The translations under genes were made by a program, and so were the position numbers. Shown here one piece after another: positions 49,938 through 59,959 of a stretch of DNA of 64,000 nucleotides. The notes under the pieces were generated by a model. The model did no database searches. It was given only the letters and a program-made list of their open reading frames with translations, and was not told where the DNA came from. Positions within the stretch are counted from its first letter, which is position 1. Every line of letters starts with the position of its first letter. The stretch covers positions 1 to 64,000 of the forward strand of contig CAZRYF010000008.1 in assembly GCA_964604165.1 (NCBI GenBank), read 5' to 3'. Source of the DNA: JAYZDK01 sp964604165. GTDB lineage: Bacteria; Myxococcota_A; UBA796; CAJQPC01.

Positions 49938-52574
49938 ATGGCAACGCTGCCAAAGACATTTGCACCGAAAGAAGCCGAGTCCCGCTACTACCCCTGGTGG
50001 GAGAAGTCGGGCTTTTTTGAGGGGGATCCGTCCGCCGATGGAGAGCCGTTCTGCATTGTGATTCCGCCGCCGAACGTCACTGGCTCTCTTCACATGGGGC
50101 ACGCCCTGGACAACACCCTCCAGGACATTCTTGTGCGCTACAAGCGAATGTGTGGGTACAATACGGTCTGGATCCCTGGCACGGACCACGCCGGTATTGC
50201 CACCCAATGGGTGGTGGAACGGCAACTGCGGGCCCAAGGTGAGGAGCGCCTCGACCTGGGCCGGGAAGAATTCCTGAAGCGCGTGTGGGCCTGGAAGGAC
50301 AAGTCCGGCTCCACAATCACCGGGCAGCTTCGGGCGCTGGGGGTCAGCTGCGACTGGAGCCGAGAGCGCTTCACCATGGATGCCGGCTTGTCCCATGCGG
50401 TGCGGCATGTCTTCGTGAAGCTGCACACCGAAGGGCTCATCTACCGGGACACTCGGCTCATCAACTGGGATCCGGTGGGCCAGACCGTTCTCTCGGACCT
50501 GGAAGTGGATCACGAGGAGAACTTCCAGGGGGAGCTGTGGTCGTTTGCCTATCCGCTGACCGACGGCTCAGGAGAGATCGTGGTGGCCACTACCCGGCCC
50601 GAGACCATGCTGGGGGACACGGCGGTGGCGGTGCACCCGGACGACCCCCGCTACGCGGAGGTGCTTGGAAAGACCGTGACCCACCCTCTCCTGGATCGGG
50701 AGTTTCCGATCATCGCGGATGCCCAGTTGGTGGATCCGGAGTTTGGCACCGGCGCGGTCAAGGTCACCCCCGCCCATGATCCCAACGACTTTGCCGTGGG
50801 CAAGCGCCATGATCTGCCCTTTCTCACGATTCTCGACAACCAAGCGCGTGTGAACGAGCTGGGTGGGGAGTTCGCGGGTCTGGACCGGTTCGAGGCCCGC
50901 AAGGCCGTGAAGGCCGCCATGGCTGAGAGGGGCCTGGATCGGGGCAGTGTGGACCACACCATGGCCGTGGGGCGCTCCGAGCGATCAGGCGCCATCGTGG
51001 AGCCCATGATCTCCACCCAGTGGTTCGTCAAGATGCAGCCCCTGGCGGAGCCTGCGATCGCTGCGGTGGAAGACGGTCGCACCCGTTTCCACCCGACCCA
51101 GTGGGAGAACACCTACTTCTCCTGGATGCGCTCGATCCGGGACTGGTGCATCTCCCGCCAGCTCTGGTGGGGGCACCAGGTGCCGGCGTGGTATTGCGAT
51201 GACTGTGACCACGTGACCGTGAGCACGGAGGATCCAACCGCCTGCGGTGGCTGCGGTGGGGAGGGAATCAACCAGGACGAGGACGTCCTCGACACCTGGT
51301 TCTCCAGCGCCTTATGGCCCCTGACCACCCTTGGTTGGCCCGAAGAGACCCCGGATTTCGCCACCTGGTACCCGACCAGCGTGCTGGTCACTGGCTTCGA
51401 CATCATCTTCTTCTGGGTGGCGCGGATGATGTTCTCCGGGCTGCACCACGCCGGCGAGGTGCCGTTCTCAGACATCTGCATTCACGGTCTGATTCGCGAC
51501 GCGAACGGGGACAAGATGTCTAAGACCAAGGGCAACGTGGTCGACCCCCTCCAGACCATCGACGCCTACGGCTGCGATGCCTTCCGCTTCACCCTGGCCC
51601 AGGTGGCGGTCCCGGGGCGGGATTCTCTTTGGAACGACGACCGGGTCGAGGTGAACAGCCGCTTTGTGAACAAGATCTGGCAAGCCTTCCGGTTTGTGCA
51701 CATGAACCTGGAGGGCTTTGACGCCGAGGCGGGTGCGGCGGCCGAACCCGGGGTCTATGACCACTGGATTCTGGCCCGCACCGGGGAGGCCACTCGCCGG
51801 ATTCGGGAGGCCATTGACGCCTTCCGGTTTAACGATGCCGCCACGGAGCTGCAGGCCTTCACCTGGGGGGAATTCTGCGACTGGTACCTGGAGTTCTCCA
51901 AGCAGGCGGTCTACGGGGATGGCCCGGACAAGGCAGCGGCGCAACACACGCTCGTGGCGGTGCTCTCGGCGATTGCCCGCCTGGCCCATCCGATCATGCC
52001 TTTCCTCACCGAGGAGATCTGGCAGCACCTTCCCACGGGGGTGCGGGCGGACAGCGAGAGCGTGATGAACGCGGCCTACCCTGCGGAAGTCGACTTCCCC
52101 CAAGACCCCGCTATTCTCGGGGAGGTGGCCCAACTTCAGGAGATCATCACGGGTATCCGCCGCTTGCGAGCGGACATGGGGCTCTCTCCGCGCAACCCCC
52201 TCTCGCTGCGGGTGGAAGGGCCGATTGCGTCGGTGGCAAGCGGGCATGCGGGCGCCCTCTCGCACCTGGCCGGCGTGGATTCGGTGGTGGCGCACACCGG
52301 GGATCCGCCCGAGGGCGCGGCCATCGTGCCGGTCAAGGGGGGGCGCTTGATCATCCCCCTGGAGGGCGTGGTGGACCTGGACGCTGAGCGCGATCGCCTG
52401 GACAAGGAAATCGCCAAGGTGGACAAGGATGTGGGGGATCTGTCCAAGCGCCTGGGCAACGAAAAGTTTGTGGCCAATGCGCCGGAGAAGGTGGTGCAGG
52501 GGTTTCGGGAGAAGCTGGATTTTGCCAGCGCCAAGCTCGCGCAGCTTCGGGAAGCCCGCCAGGGTCTGTCGTGA
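49938..52574 (+). CDS. valS: Valyl-tRNA synthetase
   Basis: The 878-residue class I synthetase has the HIGH-like PPPNVTGSLHMGHAL, an editing CP1 domain (TRPETMLGDTAVAVHP), the zinc-type C..C stretch WYCDDCDHVT and CGGCGG, and KMSKT in GDKMSKTKGNVVDPL. The C-terminal anticodon domain (WCISRQLWWGHQVPAW, ... ) and coiled-coil tail LDAERDRLDKEIAKVDKDVG are typical of ValRS. ATG 49938 (MATLPKTF) is preferred over 49923. It heads an operon with nadC and birA. Confidence 0.97.
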   Translation: MATLPKTFAPKEAESRYYPWWEKSGFFEGDPSADGEPFCIVIPPPNVTGSLHMGHALDNTLQDILVRYKRMCGYNTVWIPGTDHAGIATQWVVERQLRAQGEERLDLGREEFLKRVWAWKDKSGSTITGQLRALGVSCDWSRERFTMDAGLSHAVRHVFVKLHTEGLIYRDTRLINWDPVGQTVLSDLEVDHEENFQGELWSFAYPLTDGSGEIVVATTRPETMLGDTAVAVHPDDPRYAEVLGKTVTHPLLDREFPIIADAQLVDPEFGTGAVKVTPAHDPNDFAVGKRHDLPFLTILDNQARVNELGGEFAGLDRFEARKAVKAAMAERGLDRGSVDHTMAVGRSERSGAIVEPMISTQWFVKMQPLAEPAIAAVEDGRTRFHPTQWENTYFSWMRSIRDWCISRQLWWGHQVPAWYCDDCDHVTVSTEDPTACGGCGGEGINQDEDVLDTWFSSALWPLTTLGWPEETPDFATWYPTSVLVTGFDIIFFWVARMMFSGLHHAGEVPFSDICIHGLIRDANGDKMSKTKGNVVDPLQTIDAYGCDAFRFTLAQVAVPGRDSLWNDDRVEVNSRFVNKIWQAFRFVHMNLEGFDAEAGAAAEPGVYDHWILARTGEATRRIREAIDAFRFNDAATELQAFTWGEFCDWYLEFSKQAVYGDGPDKAAAQHTLVAVLSAIARLAHPIMPFLTEEIWQHLPTGVRADSESVMNAAYPAEVDFPQDPAILGEVAQLQEIITGIRRLRADMGLSPRNPLSLRVEGPIASVASGHAGALSHLAGVDSVVAHTGDPPEGAAIVPVKGGRLIIPLEGVVDLDAERDRLDKEIAKVDKDVGDLSKRLGNEKFVANAPEKVVQGFREKLDFASAKLAQLREARQGLS

Positions 52575-53383
52575 CCATTGACGAGCTGGTAGAGGCAGCG
52601 CTCGAGGAGGACCGCGGGACAGGAGACTTGACCACGACGGCTTGTGTGCCCGCTGCGTTGGAGGGCACGGCACGAATCGATGCCCGGGCCTCCATCGTGT
52701 TGTCGGGAATGGAACCGGCGCAGCGCACTTTTGAGGCCTGTGGTGGCCAGTTCGTGGAGCTGGCGCGGGAGGGCGATCGGCTGGAACCCGGGCAGCAGGT
52801 GGCGGAGATCATCGGGCCTGTGCGCGGGCTGCTGGAAGCGGAGCGGGTGGCCCTGAACTTCCTGATGCGGCTCTCGGGCATCGCCACGCACACGGCGAGA
52901 GTCGTGGCGGCCGCCGAGGGGAAGATCGAGGTGCTCGATACCCGGAAGACCACGCCTTTGCACCGGTCCCTTGAGAAGGCGGCGGTGCGGCACGGGGGGG
53001 GCAAGAACCACCGCATGGGCCTCTACGACATGGTGCTGATCAAGGAAAACCACATCCGGGCGGCGGGGGGCGTGCGGGCTGCGGTTCACCGGGTCCGGGA
53101 TCGGGTGCCCTCCAGTGTGGACATCGAGGTGGAGGTGGAGACCCTCCAGGAGCTATCCCAGGCCCTGGAGGCCGGCGCAGACCTTGTGCTGTTGGACAAC
53201 ATGGATGATGGGCTCTTGTCCCAGGCGGTTCAGATGTGCCGAGGCCGGGCCCGCACAGAGGCATCCGGTGGCATGGACGCGGCGCGCATCGCCCGGGTGG
53301 CCGGGTTGGGGGTGGATCGGGCCAGCGTGGGGGGCTTGGTTCACCAGGCTCGTTGGGTGGATTTGGGCATGGAGCTCTTGTGA
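52571..53383 (+). CDS. nadC: Nicotinate-nucleotide pyrophosphorylase (quinolinate phosphoribosyltransferase)
   Basis: The 270-residue enzyme turns quinolinate plus PRPP into nicotinate mononucleotide in NAD synthesis. LVEAALEEDRGTGDLTT is the N-terminal start, RVALNFLMRLSGIAT and LDTRKTTPLHR the active-site region, and RHGGGKNHRMGLYDMVLIKENH, IEVEVETLQELSQAL and LLDNMDD complete the QPRT fold. GTG start overlaps the valS stop (GTGA), and its stop overlaps birA (GTGA), so translation is coupled along the operon. Confidence 0.96.
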   Translation: MTIDELVEAALEEDRGTGDLTTTACVPAALEGTARIDARASIVLSGMEPAQRTFEACGGQFVELAREGDRLEPGQQVAEIIGPVRGLLEAERVALNFLMRLSGIATHTARVVAAAEGKIEVLDTRKTTPLHRSLEKAAVRHGGGKNHRMGLYDMVLIKENHIRAAGGVRAAVHRVRDRVPSSVDIEVEVETLQELSQALEAGADLVLLDNMDDGLLSQAVQMCRGRARTEASGGMDAARIARVAGLGVDRASVGGLVHQARWVDLGMELL

Positions 53384-54141
53384 CCCCCTTTGATGGTCCA
53401 GGCCTTTCGGAGGCCTGCGGCCGGGAGGTGGTCTTTTTCAAGGAGTGCTCGAGCACCCACAACGAGGCGGCCGCAATTGCCAAAGCCGGGGCTCCAGCGG
53501 GAACCCTGGTGGTGGCCGATGGCCAGTCTGAGGGAAGGGGACGCCAGGGGCGGTCCTGGAGGTCCCCTGCGGGAGAGAATCTGTACTTCTCGCTCATCTG
53601 TCGCCCGGATCTTCCGCCTCAGAGGGCAGGCCTTCTGGGCCTCGCCTGCGCGGTGGGGGTGGCGGAGGCCCTGGACTTGGGCATCAAGTGGCCCAACGAT
53701 GTCCTGGACCCGGAGCGGCGCAAGGTCGCCGGCATCCTGTCGGAGATGGACGTGGAAGACGGTGGGATCTCCTACGTGATTCTTGGGGTGGGCATCAACG
53801 TGAACCAGGTGGAATTCGCCGCGGATCTTCCCCATGCCGGCTCCCTGGCCCGCCTGCGTGGCCCTCAGGACCGGGGCTTGGTGCTGGCCCGGTGCCTCGC
53901 AGCCATCGAGCCGCGCTGCCAGCAGGTGGAGCGATCGCCGGAAGCAATGCTGGCTGCCTGGCGAGGCCGGTGGCTGGATCGGGGACGCGAGGTCCAGGCT
54001 GACGGGGCCCGCGGGATTGCGGTGGATGTTGGCGTGGACGGGGCGTTGCTTTTGAAGACCGAGGACGGGTTGCAGTCCGTTTTTGCGGGGGATGTGGTAC
54101 CGGTTTTCGGTGAGGGCCTGGATCCGGATTCTGTGGCGTGA
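53380..54141 (+). CDS. birA: Biotin--[acetyl-CoA-carboxylase] ligase
   Basis: The 253-residue ligase has the ATP and biotin-binding loop GRGRQGRSWRSP, KWPNDVLDP, KVAGILSEM and GVGINVNQ, and a C-terminal SH3-like domain (AVDVGVDGALLLKTEDGLQSVFAGDVVPV). It links biotin to acetyl-CoA carboxylase or other carriers. The N-terminal winged-helix repressor domain of the E. coli protein is absent, so it does not regulate transcription in that way. GTG start overlaps the nadC stop. Confidence 0.94.
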   Translation: MTPFDGPGLSEACGREVVFFKECSSTHNEAAAIAKAGAPAGTLVVADGQSEGRGRQGRSWRSPAGENLYFSLICRPDLPPQRAGLLGLACAVGVAEALDLGIKWPNDVLDPERRKVAGILSEMDVEDGGISYVILGVGINVNQVEFAADLPHAGSLARLRGPQDRGLVLARCLAAIEPRCQQVERSPEAMLAAWRGRWLDRGREVQADGARGIAVDVGVDGALLLKTEDGLQSVFAGDVVPVFGEGLDPDSVA

Positions 54142-54154
54142 AACCGGCCCTTTA

Positions 54155-54189
54155 CACCGCTGTGTATTCAGGGCATCCTGGCAGCGGTG
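54155..54189. other. Hairpin ahead of the large lipoprotein gene
   Basis: CACCGCTG (54155-54162) and CAGCGGTG (54182-54189) are perfect 8-bp complements with a 19-nt loop that itself contains CAGG/CCTG. It lies between the birA stop and GGAGG (54192-54196) of the next gene. Role unknown; possible termination or translational control. Confidence 0.4.
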
Positions 54190-54205
54190 CCGGAGGATTG
54201 GAACG

Positions 54206-56737
54206 ATGGGCCGTGCTCTGCTTGCTGTCGCGCTTGGACTTGGAGTCTTTGGCTGTGAAAACGGCCTGGGTCTCGGAAAGGGCAACGTGCTGCGCCTTGA
54301 GGTGGAACTGGCGGAGAACCCGGCGGTGGCGGGGGCCGAGTCCGGGTACACGGCAAGTCTGGTTGGGGGAGGGGATGGACCGATCGCCGTGGAGGTGGAT
54401 CTGTCCTCGGACATCGAGCTGAACCTGGACCATGACGATGACTCCCTTGTGGCCTTTCTCGCGGGGACCCACGGGCTGACGGCGAGGACCCGGTTCGAGA
54501 AGTCCAGCTACGAGACAACCGTGGAGTGGGTGGTGGGGCCTGGCGCTGCCCACACCCTGGATCTGGTCTTGGAAGATGCCGCCACGCCGGTTGGGCAGCC
54601 GTTGGGCATGGAGTTGGAGATTCTCGACTTGTGGGGCAACGCCCACCCCCCTGAGGTGGCCACGATCACGGTGGAACCGGAGGCGCCGATTCTGGACTGG
54701 AAGGTGAGCAGCACCGTGCCCGGTCTGTACACGGTGACCGCAGCCTTTGAGTTGCTTGAAGATACCGAGCAGTTCGTTGTGCTCTCCGGCACTCCGGTGA
54801 CGATGGAGTTGACCCTCTCAGACATGGACCTGGAGCTTCATGAGACCACGGTGGCCGACGTGGTCTTCTACGATCTCTACGGCAACGTCGTGGAGTCGGA
54901 GTGGCTCCTGTGGACTGACCCGGCGGACGACGTCACCATCCGACACAACCTGATTACCTTTGATGCCGAAGGGAACTTCATGGTCTACGCGGCCAGCGCG
55001 GACAGCGCGCTCATGGACGCGGTGGGCCCTCTGCACATCGACAGTACCGGGCCCGAGCTGGGCGTGGTGCATCCCCCCCGCGGCCACCGCACCACCGATT
55101 CCTCCGACACCGCCACCGGCACCGCCGTGGACGAGTGGTCCGGGGTGAGCGAGGTCAGCGTCAACGGGGAGATCTGCCCGGTGGACGAGCTGGGCAGCTG
55201 GGAGTGCCCTGTCACCTATGACTTCGGCATGAACCTCCTCCAGACCGAGGCCACGGATGGAGACGGCAACCCCACCACCGACACACGAGCCGCCCTCTCT
55301 GGCAGTTTTACCCCCTACGGGGACGGGGTGGACCCGGGCATTATGGCCCGCGTCAACGAGAGCGGATTTGATGTGTTGGAGGACATGGCCTCGGGCTTCA
55401 TTGACACCTCCACCATTGCCGGCGCCATTCCCAGCCCGGTCTTCTACGACATCTCCCAGTGGCAGGAGTGCTTTGACCCTTGCTTTGGCATTTGGGGCGG
55501 CTGTGAGTTCTGCTGGACGGTCACCTGGTACGAGATCGCCTTCTACCTCCAGAACTTCTCCATCTCAGGCACCGAGCTGGACATTGATCCCAAGGCGGGT
55601 GGCTATCTGGACACCATGGCTCGCATCCTGAATCCGTACATGGACTGGAGCGCCAGCGGCTCGGTCGTGGGGATCTCGTATTCCAGCAGCGGCTATGTGA
55701 TGGCCGACAACATCCAGCTGGACATGGACCTCACACCTTCTGTGTCCGGTGGACAGCTGCACGTCGCCACCTCCAACGTGAGCGGCTCCACGACGAACTT
55801 TGACTTTGACCTGGACTCCTGGGTCTACGACGTGGTGCAGTTCTTCGGCATCAACGTCGACGCCATCGTGGAAGGCTACATGGTGGATGCCCTGGTGGAT
55901 ATGGCCGAGAGCGAGGTGCCGGATCTGGTCAACGACGCCCTGAGCGATCTGGAGATCGCCGAGAGCTTCGATATGGACGGTCAGACCTACCACCTGGATG
56001 CGCTGCCCTCGGACGTGTCGGTGGATGAGTACGGCCTGACCCTGGAGTTTGCCTCCTACGTCACCGCCGACTCCTGGGAGATCGCGGCCTCTCCCGACCC
56101 GGGCAGCCTGGTCTACCCCTACACCCCCCCGGCCCTTGGCAACGCGGGCACCCAGATGGAGCTGGCCCTGGGCCAGGACTTCATAAACCAGGTCTTCTTT
56201 GCCCTGTGGGGAGGGGGCATGTTGGACATGGAGCAGACCGAGACGGACCTGGGCCTTGACATGGACGAGCTGTCCCTGTTCCTGCCCTCCCTCTCAGCTT
56301 TGACCGTGCAGACCGAGGCCTTGCTGCCCCCTGTGGCGGTGCCTGGAACGGGTACGGCCTTGCTGGACATGCAGATTGGCGACCTCGCGCTGTCGCTCTT
56401 TGATGGTGAACCCATCGAGTCCAACTTGTTTCTGCGGGTGTATGTAAGCCTCATCGCCGGGCTGGACCTCACGGCTACGGCCCAGAACACGCTTTCCGCG
56501 GCGTTGAGTGACATCGAGGTCTATTTCGACGTGGTCGCTCCCACGGACGGCAGCCGGTACACCGCCAGCACCGAGGCGTTCCTCGAGGCGCTCATGCCTC
56601 TGTTGCTGCCCTCCCTCACGGACTCCCTGGGTGAGATTCCCGTGCCGGACTTTGCGGGCTTTACCTTGGGCGCCCTGGGCATGACCCTGGAAGGCCCGGA
56701 GTGGGGATACCTCGTGGCCAGCGGCGATCTTCAGTAG
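54206..56737 (+). CDS. Large putative surface lipoprotein
   Basis: The 843-residue protein starts MGRALLAVALGLGVFGC with a lipobox. Ig/bacterial-Ig-like repeats (residues 30-370: RLEVELAENPAVAG, PVTMELTLSDMDLELHETTVADVVF) are followed by a Trp/Tyr/Asp-rich C-terminal half (residues 430-843) with no clear catalytic motif, but with a helical-beta pattern seen in extracellular anchors. The real start is preceded by GGAGG (54192). It overlaps the convergent TMTC-like gene by 7 bp. The role is unknown, presumably at the cell surface. Confidence 0.75.
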   Translation: MGRALLAVALGLGVFGCENGLGLGKGNVLRLEVELAENPAVAGAESGYTASLVGGGDGPIAVEVDLSSDIELNLDHDDDSLVAFLAGTHGLTARTRFEKSSYETTVEWVVGPGAAHTLDLVLEDAATPVGQPLGMELEILDLWGNAHPPEVATITVEPEAPILDWKVSSTVPGLYTVTAAFELLEDTEQFVVLSGTPVTMELTLSDMDLELHETTVADVVFYDLYGNVVESEWLLWTDPADDVTIRHNLITFDAEGNFMVYAASADSALMDAVGPLHIDSTGPELGVVHPPRGHRTTDSSDTATGTAVDEWSGVSEVSVNGEICPVDELGSWECPVTYDFGMNLLQTEATDGDGNPTTDTRAALSGSFTPYGDGVDPGIMARVNESGFDVLEDMASGFIDTSTIAGAIPSPVFYDISQWQECFDPCFGIWGGCEFCWTVTWYEIAFYLQNFSISGTELDIDPKAGGYLDTMARILNPYMDWSASGSVVGISYSSSGYVMADNIQLDMDLTPSVSGGQLHVATSNVSGSTTNFDFDLDSWVYDVVQFFGINVDAIVEGYMVDALVDMAESEVPDLVNDALSDLEIAESFDMDGQTYHLDALPSDVSVDEYGLTLEFASYVTADSWEIAASPDPGSLVYPYTPPALGNAGTQMELALGQDFINQVFFALWGGGMLDMEQTETDLGLDMDELSLFLPSLSALTVQTEALLPPVAVPGTGTALLDMQIGDLALSLFDGEPIESNLFLRVYVSLIAGLDLTATAQNTLSAALSDIEVYFDVVAPTDGSRYTASTEAFLEALMPLLLPSLTDSLGEIPVPDFAGFTLGALGMTLEGPEWGYLVASGDLQ

Positions 56738-58359
56738 CGAGCCGGGTCCAAAAGCTCCTCCACGAAGGCATCGAACCCCTCGTGGTCTTCTGTGGCCAGG
56801 GCGCGAATTCGCTGGTACTCCACCTGGTCTCCCGCGTGCCTGGCCAGGGCGGCTGCCACGGGCATCCAGGCGGGTCCCGCCTCTTGGGGGTCCACACGGG
56901 ACAAGGCCGCGCCGGCGGCTTCCAACTGCCCATTTCGAAGCAGGATCATGGCCTCGATGGCCTTGAACTCGCCTCCCTCCGGGCAGCCCCGCTCCCGGGC
57001 CAGGTGGAGAGAGGCCAGCGCCCCCGCCGGGTCTCCTGCCTGGAGGGGGGCCTTGAGCGCGTTCTCACAGGCGCGGGTGTAGGCCGGCTCCCCTCGAAGC
57101 GCCTTTCGAAACCAGCCGGCGGCCTCCCCGGGCCGTCCCAGCTGGTCCAGCTCGAATCCGAGCCCATCGTAGGTGTAGGGGTTGGGGGTATCGGCCACCG
57201 CAGCTTTCAGGAGATGCAGTCCATCCCGCCAGTCGGGCACCCGGTCGCGAATGGTGAGCACGCACGGAAGGGCCAGCAGCCCCCCGGCCCAAAGGGCACG
57301 TCGGCTCGCGGGGGCCGCGGCTGCGAGGCCCAAGGCCACACCGGCCATGGAGAGGTAGAGGTATCGCTCGCCCACCTGGTACTTGGAGGCCAGGGCGAGG
57401 AGGGTGGGGGCCAGGGCCAGGACTGCCATGGCCAGTCCTGCTCCGGCCAGGGCCCCTCCCCGTTTCCACGCCAGAAGGCTCCCCAAGAGAAGCAGGCTCC
57501 AACCCAGCACCAGGCTCTCCAGGGGCACATGGAGGTAGGGCAGAAAGCGCCCGGTGCTCAACGGCCAGGGCCAGGCCAGCATCGCCCCGGCCAGTCCAAT
57601 GAGATCCGGCATTGATTTGACGAGCAACACCAGATCGTGGGCACCCGGCAGGGCGGCGGTTCCAACACCTGCCCAGGTCCGGAGCAGCGCCCAGGCCAAC
57701 AGGGCCCCTCCGAGGGCGAGATAGCGCCAGCGTTCGCCGGGCTTCCTCCACCGGGCCAGGTCCAGGAGCAGGAGAAAGACCGGGGCAAGCACGGCGCTCT
57801 CTTTGGTCAACAGCGCCGAAAGGCAAAGTGTCCCCCCCAGGATGCAGCCCCCCCTGGAGACGGATCGGGGCAAGAGCACGCTCAGGGCCCCAAGAAGCAG
57901 CGCCGCCGACATGGGGTCGTTCCGGGCGGACACCCAGGCCACCGCCTCCACCTGCACCGGGTGCAGGGCAAAGAGGCCCATACCCCACAGGGCCGCCACC
58001 GGAGAGACCAGCTGGCGAAGCAGCCGCCAGAGGGCCACCGCCGCCACCAGGTGCCACCCAAGGGACTGCAAGTGGTGCCCCGCCGGAGAGAGCCCCCAAA
58101 GCAGGCGGTCCAGGGCCAGGGACAGGAGAAAGAAGGGGCGGTAGTACCCGGACTTGACCTCCTCGACCCCGGTGGCCGTGGACCACAGATCCACCCCCAA
58201 GAACTCCCCGAAGAATGCTGGGGACCCCACCAGGCTGTTTCCCTCCACCAGCTGGCGGTCATCCCAGACAAACCCCGCCTGAAGGAGGGCTGCGTAGCAG
58301 GCGGCAGTCACCGCCAGAATCAGCAGAGCGCCCCGGCGTTCAAGGGTGGAGTCCGTCAC
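56731..58359 (-). CDS. TMTC-like GT-C membrane protein with C-terminal TPR
   Basis: The 542-residue protein (GTG 58359) has eleven or so hydrophobic helices in a GT-C arrangement: FVWDDRQLVEGN early luminal Asp pair, YYRPFFLLSLALDRLLWG, HHLQSLGWHL, FALHPVQVEAVAWVSARNDP, LLTKESAVLAPV and KYQVGERYLYLSMAG. These are landmarks of the TMTC/DUF1736 group of protein O-mannosyltransferase-like enzymes. The C-terminus has TPR-like repeats. It is the last gene of the minus-strand operon; the sugar and acceptor are unknown. Confidence 0.8.
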   Translation of the reverse strand: MTDSTLERRGALLILAVTAACYAALLQAGFVWDDRQLVEGNSLVGSPAFFGEFLGVDLWSTATGVEEVKSGYYRPFFLLSLALDRLLWGLSPAGHHLQSLGWHLVAAVALWRLLRQLVSPVAALWGMGLFALHPVQVEAVAWVSARNDPMSAALLLGALSVLLPRSVSRGGCILGGTLCLSALLTKESAVLAPVFLLLLDLARWRKPGERWRYLALGGALLAWALLRTWAGVGTAALPGAHDLVLLVKSMPDLIGLAGAMLAWPWPLSTGRFLPYLHVPLESLVLGWSLLLLGSLLAWKRGGALAGAGLAMAVLALAPTLLALASKYQVGERYLYLSMAGVALGLAAAAPASRRALWAGGLLALPCVLTIRDRVPDWRDGLHLLKAAVADTPNPYTYDGLGFELDQLGRPGEAAGWFRKALRGEPAYTRACENALKAPLQAGDPAGALASLHLARERGCPEGGEFKAIEAMILLRNGQLEAAGAALSRVDPQEAGPAWMPVAAALARHAGDQVEYQRIRALATEDHEGFDAFVEELLDPARY

Positions 58360-58381
58360 GGTCCGATCATAGCGACCGCGG

Positions 58382-59956
58382 CTATCGGCTGGTGATCTCC
58401 ACCTGCTCAAGGTCCTCCAACGCCACAATTCGAAGGCGCCCGGCGTCTTCCTCCAGTCGAATGGGGTTCAGGCTGTGCAGAAGCGAGCGAACCCGGTCAT
58501 CCCCCCGAAGGGAGAGTGTCACACCGCTGCCGGAAGCCAGTGGGCCCCGCAAGAGGAGGCGGCCCTCCCGGGCGTCGACGCGGAACCGATCGTCTTCTAC
58601 CAGGGAGCCGTTCACGGCGCCGGGAAAGGGGGGGATGACCACGTGGGCGGCGGGGCGGGGCAGGACGAGTCCGGCGCGAATGGAGCGAAAGAAACCCTCC
58701 TCATAGCCGTCCTGCAGGGGATGTTGCGACGTGGGCACTGCGACGCCGGTGATCGACTCGGTGGTTGCGCGATCCTCCAGGGGAGACAAGGGCTGCATCA
58801 CGAAGCGCAGCCCCATCATCGTGGCCCCAATTCCAAAGGCGAGCCCCAGGGACAACCGCAGGCGCCTGGCGGTCACCCGGGCCTCGTTGAGCCCGCAGTG
58901 GAGGCCCACCAGGAGCACCCCGCTCCACAACATGCGGTCCATCTGACGCACGGGCCCAAAGGCGGGGATCCCCCCCAAGAGCAGGGTGGCCCCCAAGGCC
59001 AGGGCGAGGCCCCGCCCGGGGCGAATCCCCGTGGCCAGCAGGATCGGCACGAACACCAGGAGGTTGCCCTCCGCGTGGTGGCCATACCCCACGAAGGGCA
59101 CCACCAGCCCCGCCACCGTCCGCAGACCCAGCCCAAGGGGGCCACCTCCCCCCATGAGCTTCTGGTCCTGAAGGTCCAACAGGTGCGCCCGCTCGTAGAT
59201 GGCAAACCCCTCCAGTGCGTTGGCATAGAAGTCCCGGTGCAGCCAGAGGACCGCCCCCAGGCAGGCCCCTACCACCACCGGTGTGCGGGCCTCTGAGCGT
59301 CCCGCCCACAGGGCGGTGCCGACCAGAAGGGGCAGCCCGTAGAACACGCCTTGAAAGGGGGAAGACGTGACTAACAACCACGCCCCGGCTGTGGCCCCCA
59401 GCAGCAGGTGGGCGGTGGACAGGTGCCTTCCGGCGGCGATCAACCAGGCCAGGGCGAGGGCAAAGCAGAACCCGGCCCAGGGAAGGTGCCCATCGGCCAG
59501 GTGTCGGGTCAGCCAAGGGGAACACCAGAACAGGACCGCCCCCAGGCCTGCCCCGCGGTGGTTGCAGCCCCAGGCACGGAGGAGTCCATAGGCAAACCCA
59601 CACCCCAGCCCCAGCTGCGCCACCGTCCAGGCAATCTGCCCCGGCACGGTTCCTACAAGCACTGAAAGCAGCACCCCCGGAGAGGTTCCGGGAAATTGGG
59701 CCAGACCGGGAAGCCAGGCCCCCCCCCCGTAGAACCAGGTCAACTCCAGCGGGTGTCCGTGCCCAAGCCACATGAGTCGGTAGACCTCGGACAGGGCGAA
59801 GTAGTAGTCATGGTCGGCATAGGGCCGGGAGAAGAAGGTCGGCAGCCCGTAGAGAAGGCCAAAGAACAGCAGTCCAAACCCGGCGGCGGATACGAACCCC
59901 TCCCGCACGCTGGCATCGCCCCTGGCGAAAGGGTCCAGGCGGGAGAGCAGTCCCAC
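58382..59956 (-). CDS. Multi-spanning membrane protein, GT-C-like
   Basis: The 524-residue protein has ten or more hydrophobic segments over residues 20-380, an early luminal DHDYYFAL (acidic motif like GT-C transferases), then a soluble, beta-rich C-terminal domain of about 130 residues (VVIPPFPGAVNGSL, VDAREGRLLLRG, GVTLSLRGDDRV). It resembles uncharacterised glycosyltransferase-like membrane proteins but I cannot name the family. It follows the MmgE/PrpD-like gene by 3 bp and precedes the TMTC-like gene, so the pair may build or transfer a glycan. Confidence 0.7.
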   Translation of the reverse strand: MGLLSRLDPFARGDASVREGFVSAAGFGLLFFGLLYGLPTFFSRPYADHDYYFALSEVYRLMWLGHGHPLELTWFYGGGAWLPGLAQFPGTSPGVLLSVLVGTVPGQIAWTVAQLGLGCGFAYGLLRAWGCNHRGAGLGAVLFWCSPWLTRHLADGHLPWAGFCFALALAWLIAAGRHLSTAHLLLGATAGAWLLVTSSPFQGVFYGLPLLVGTALWAGRSEARTPVVVGACLGAVLWLHRDFYANALEGFAIYERAHLLDLQDQKLMGGGGPLGLGLRTVAGLVVPFVGYGHHAEGNLLVFVPILLATGIRPGRGLALALGATLLLGGIPAFGPVRQMDRMLWSGVLLVGLHCGLNEARVTARRLRLSLGLAFGIGATMMGLRFVMQPLSPLEDRATTESITGVAVPTSQHPLQDGYEEGFFRSIRAGLVLPRPAAHVVIPPFPGAVNGSLVEDDRFRVDAREGRLLLRGPLASGSGVTLSLRGDDRVRSLLHSLNPIRLEEDAGRLRIVALEDLEQVEITSR

Positions 59957-59959
59957 CCG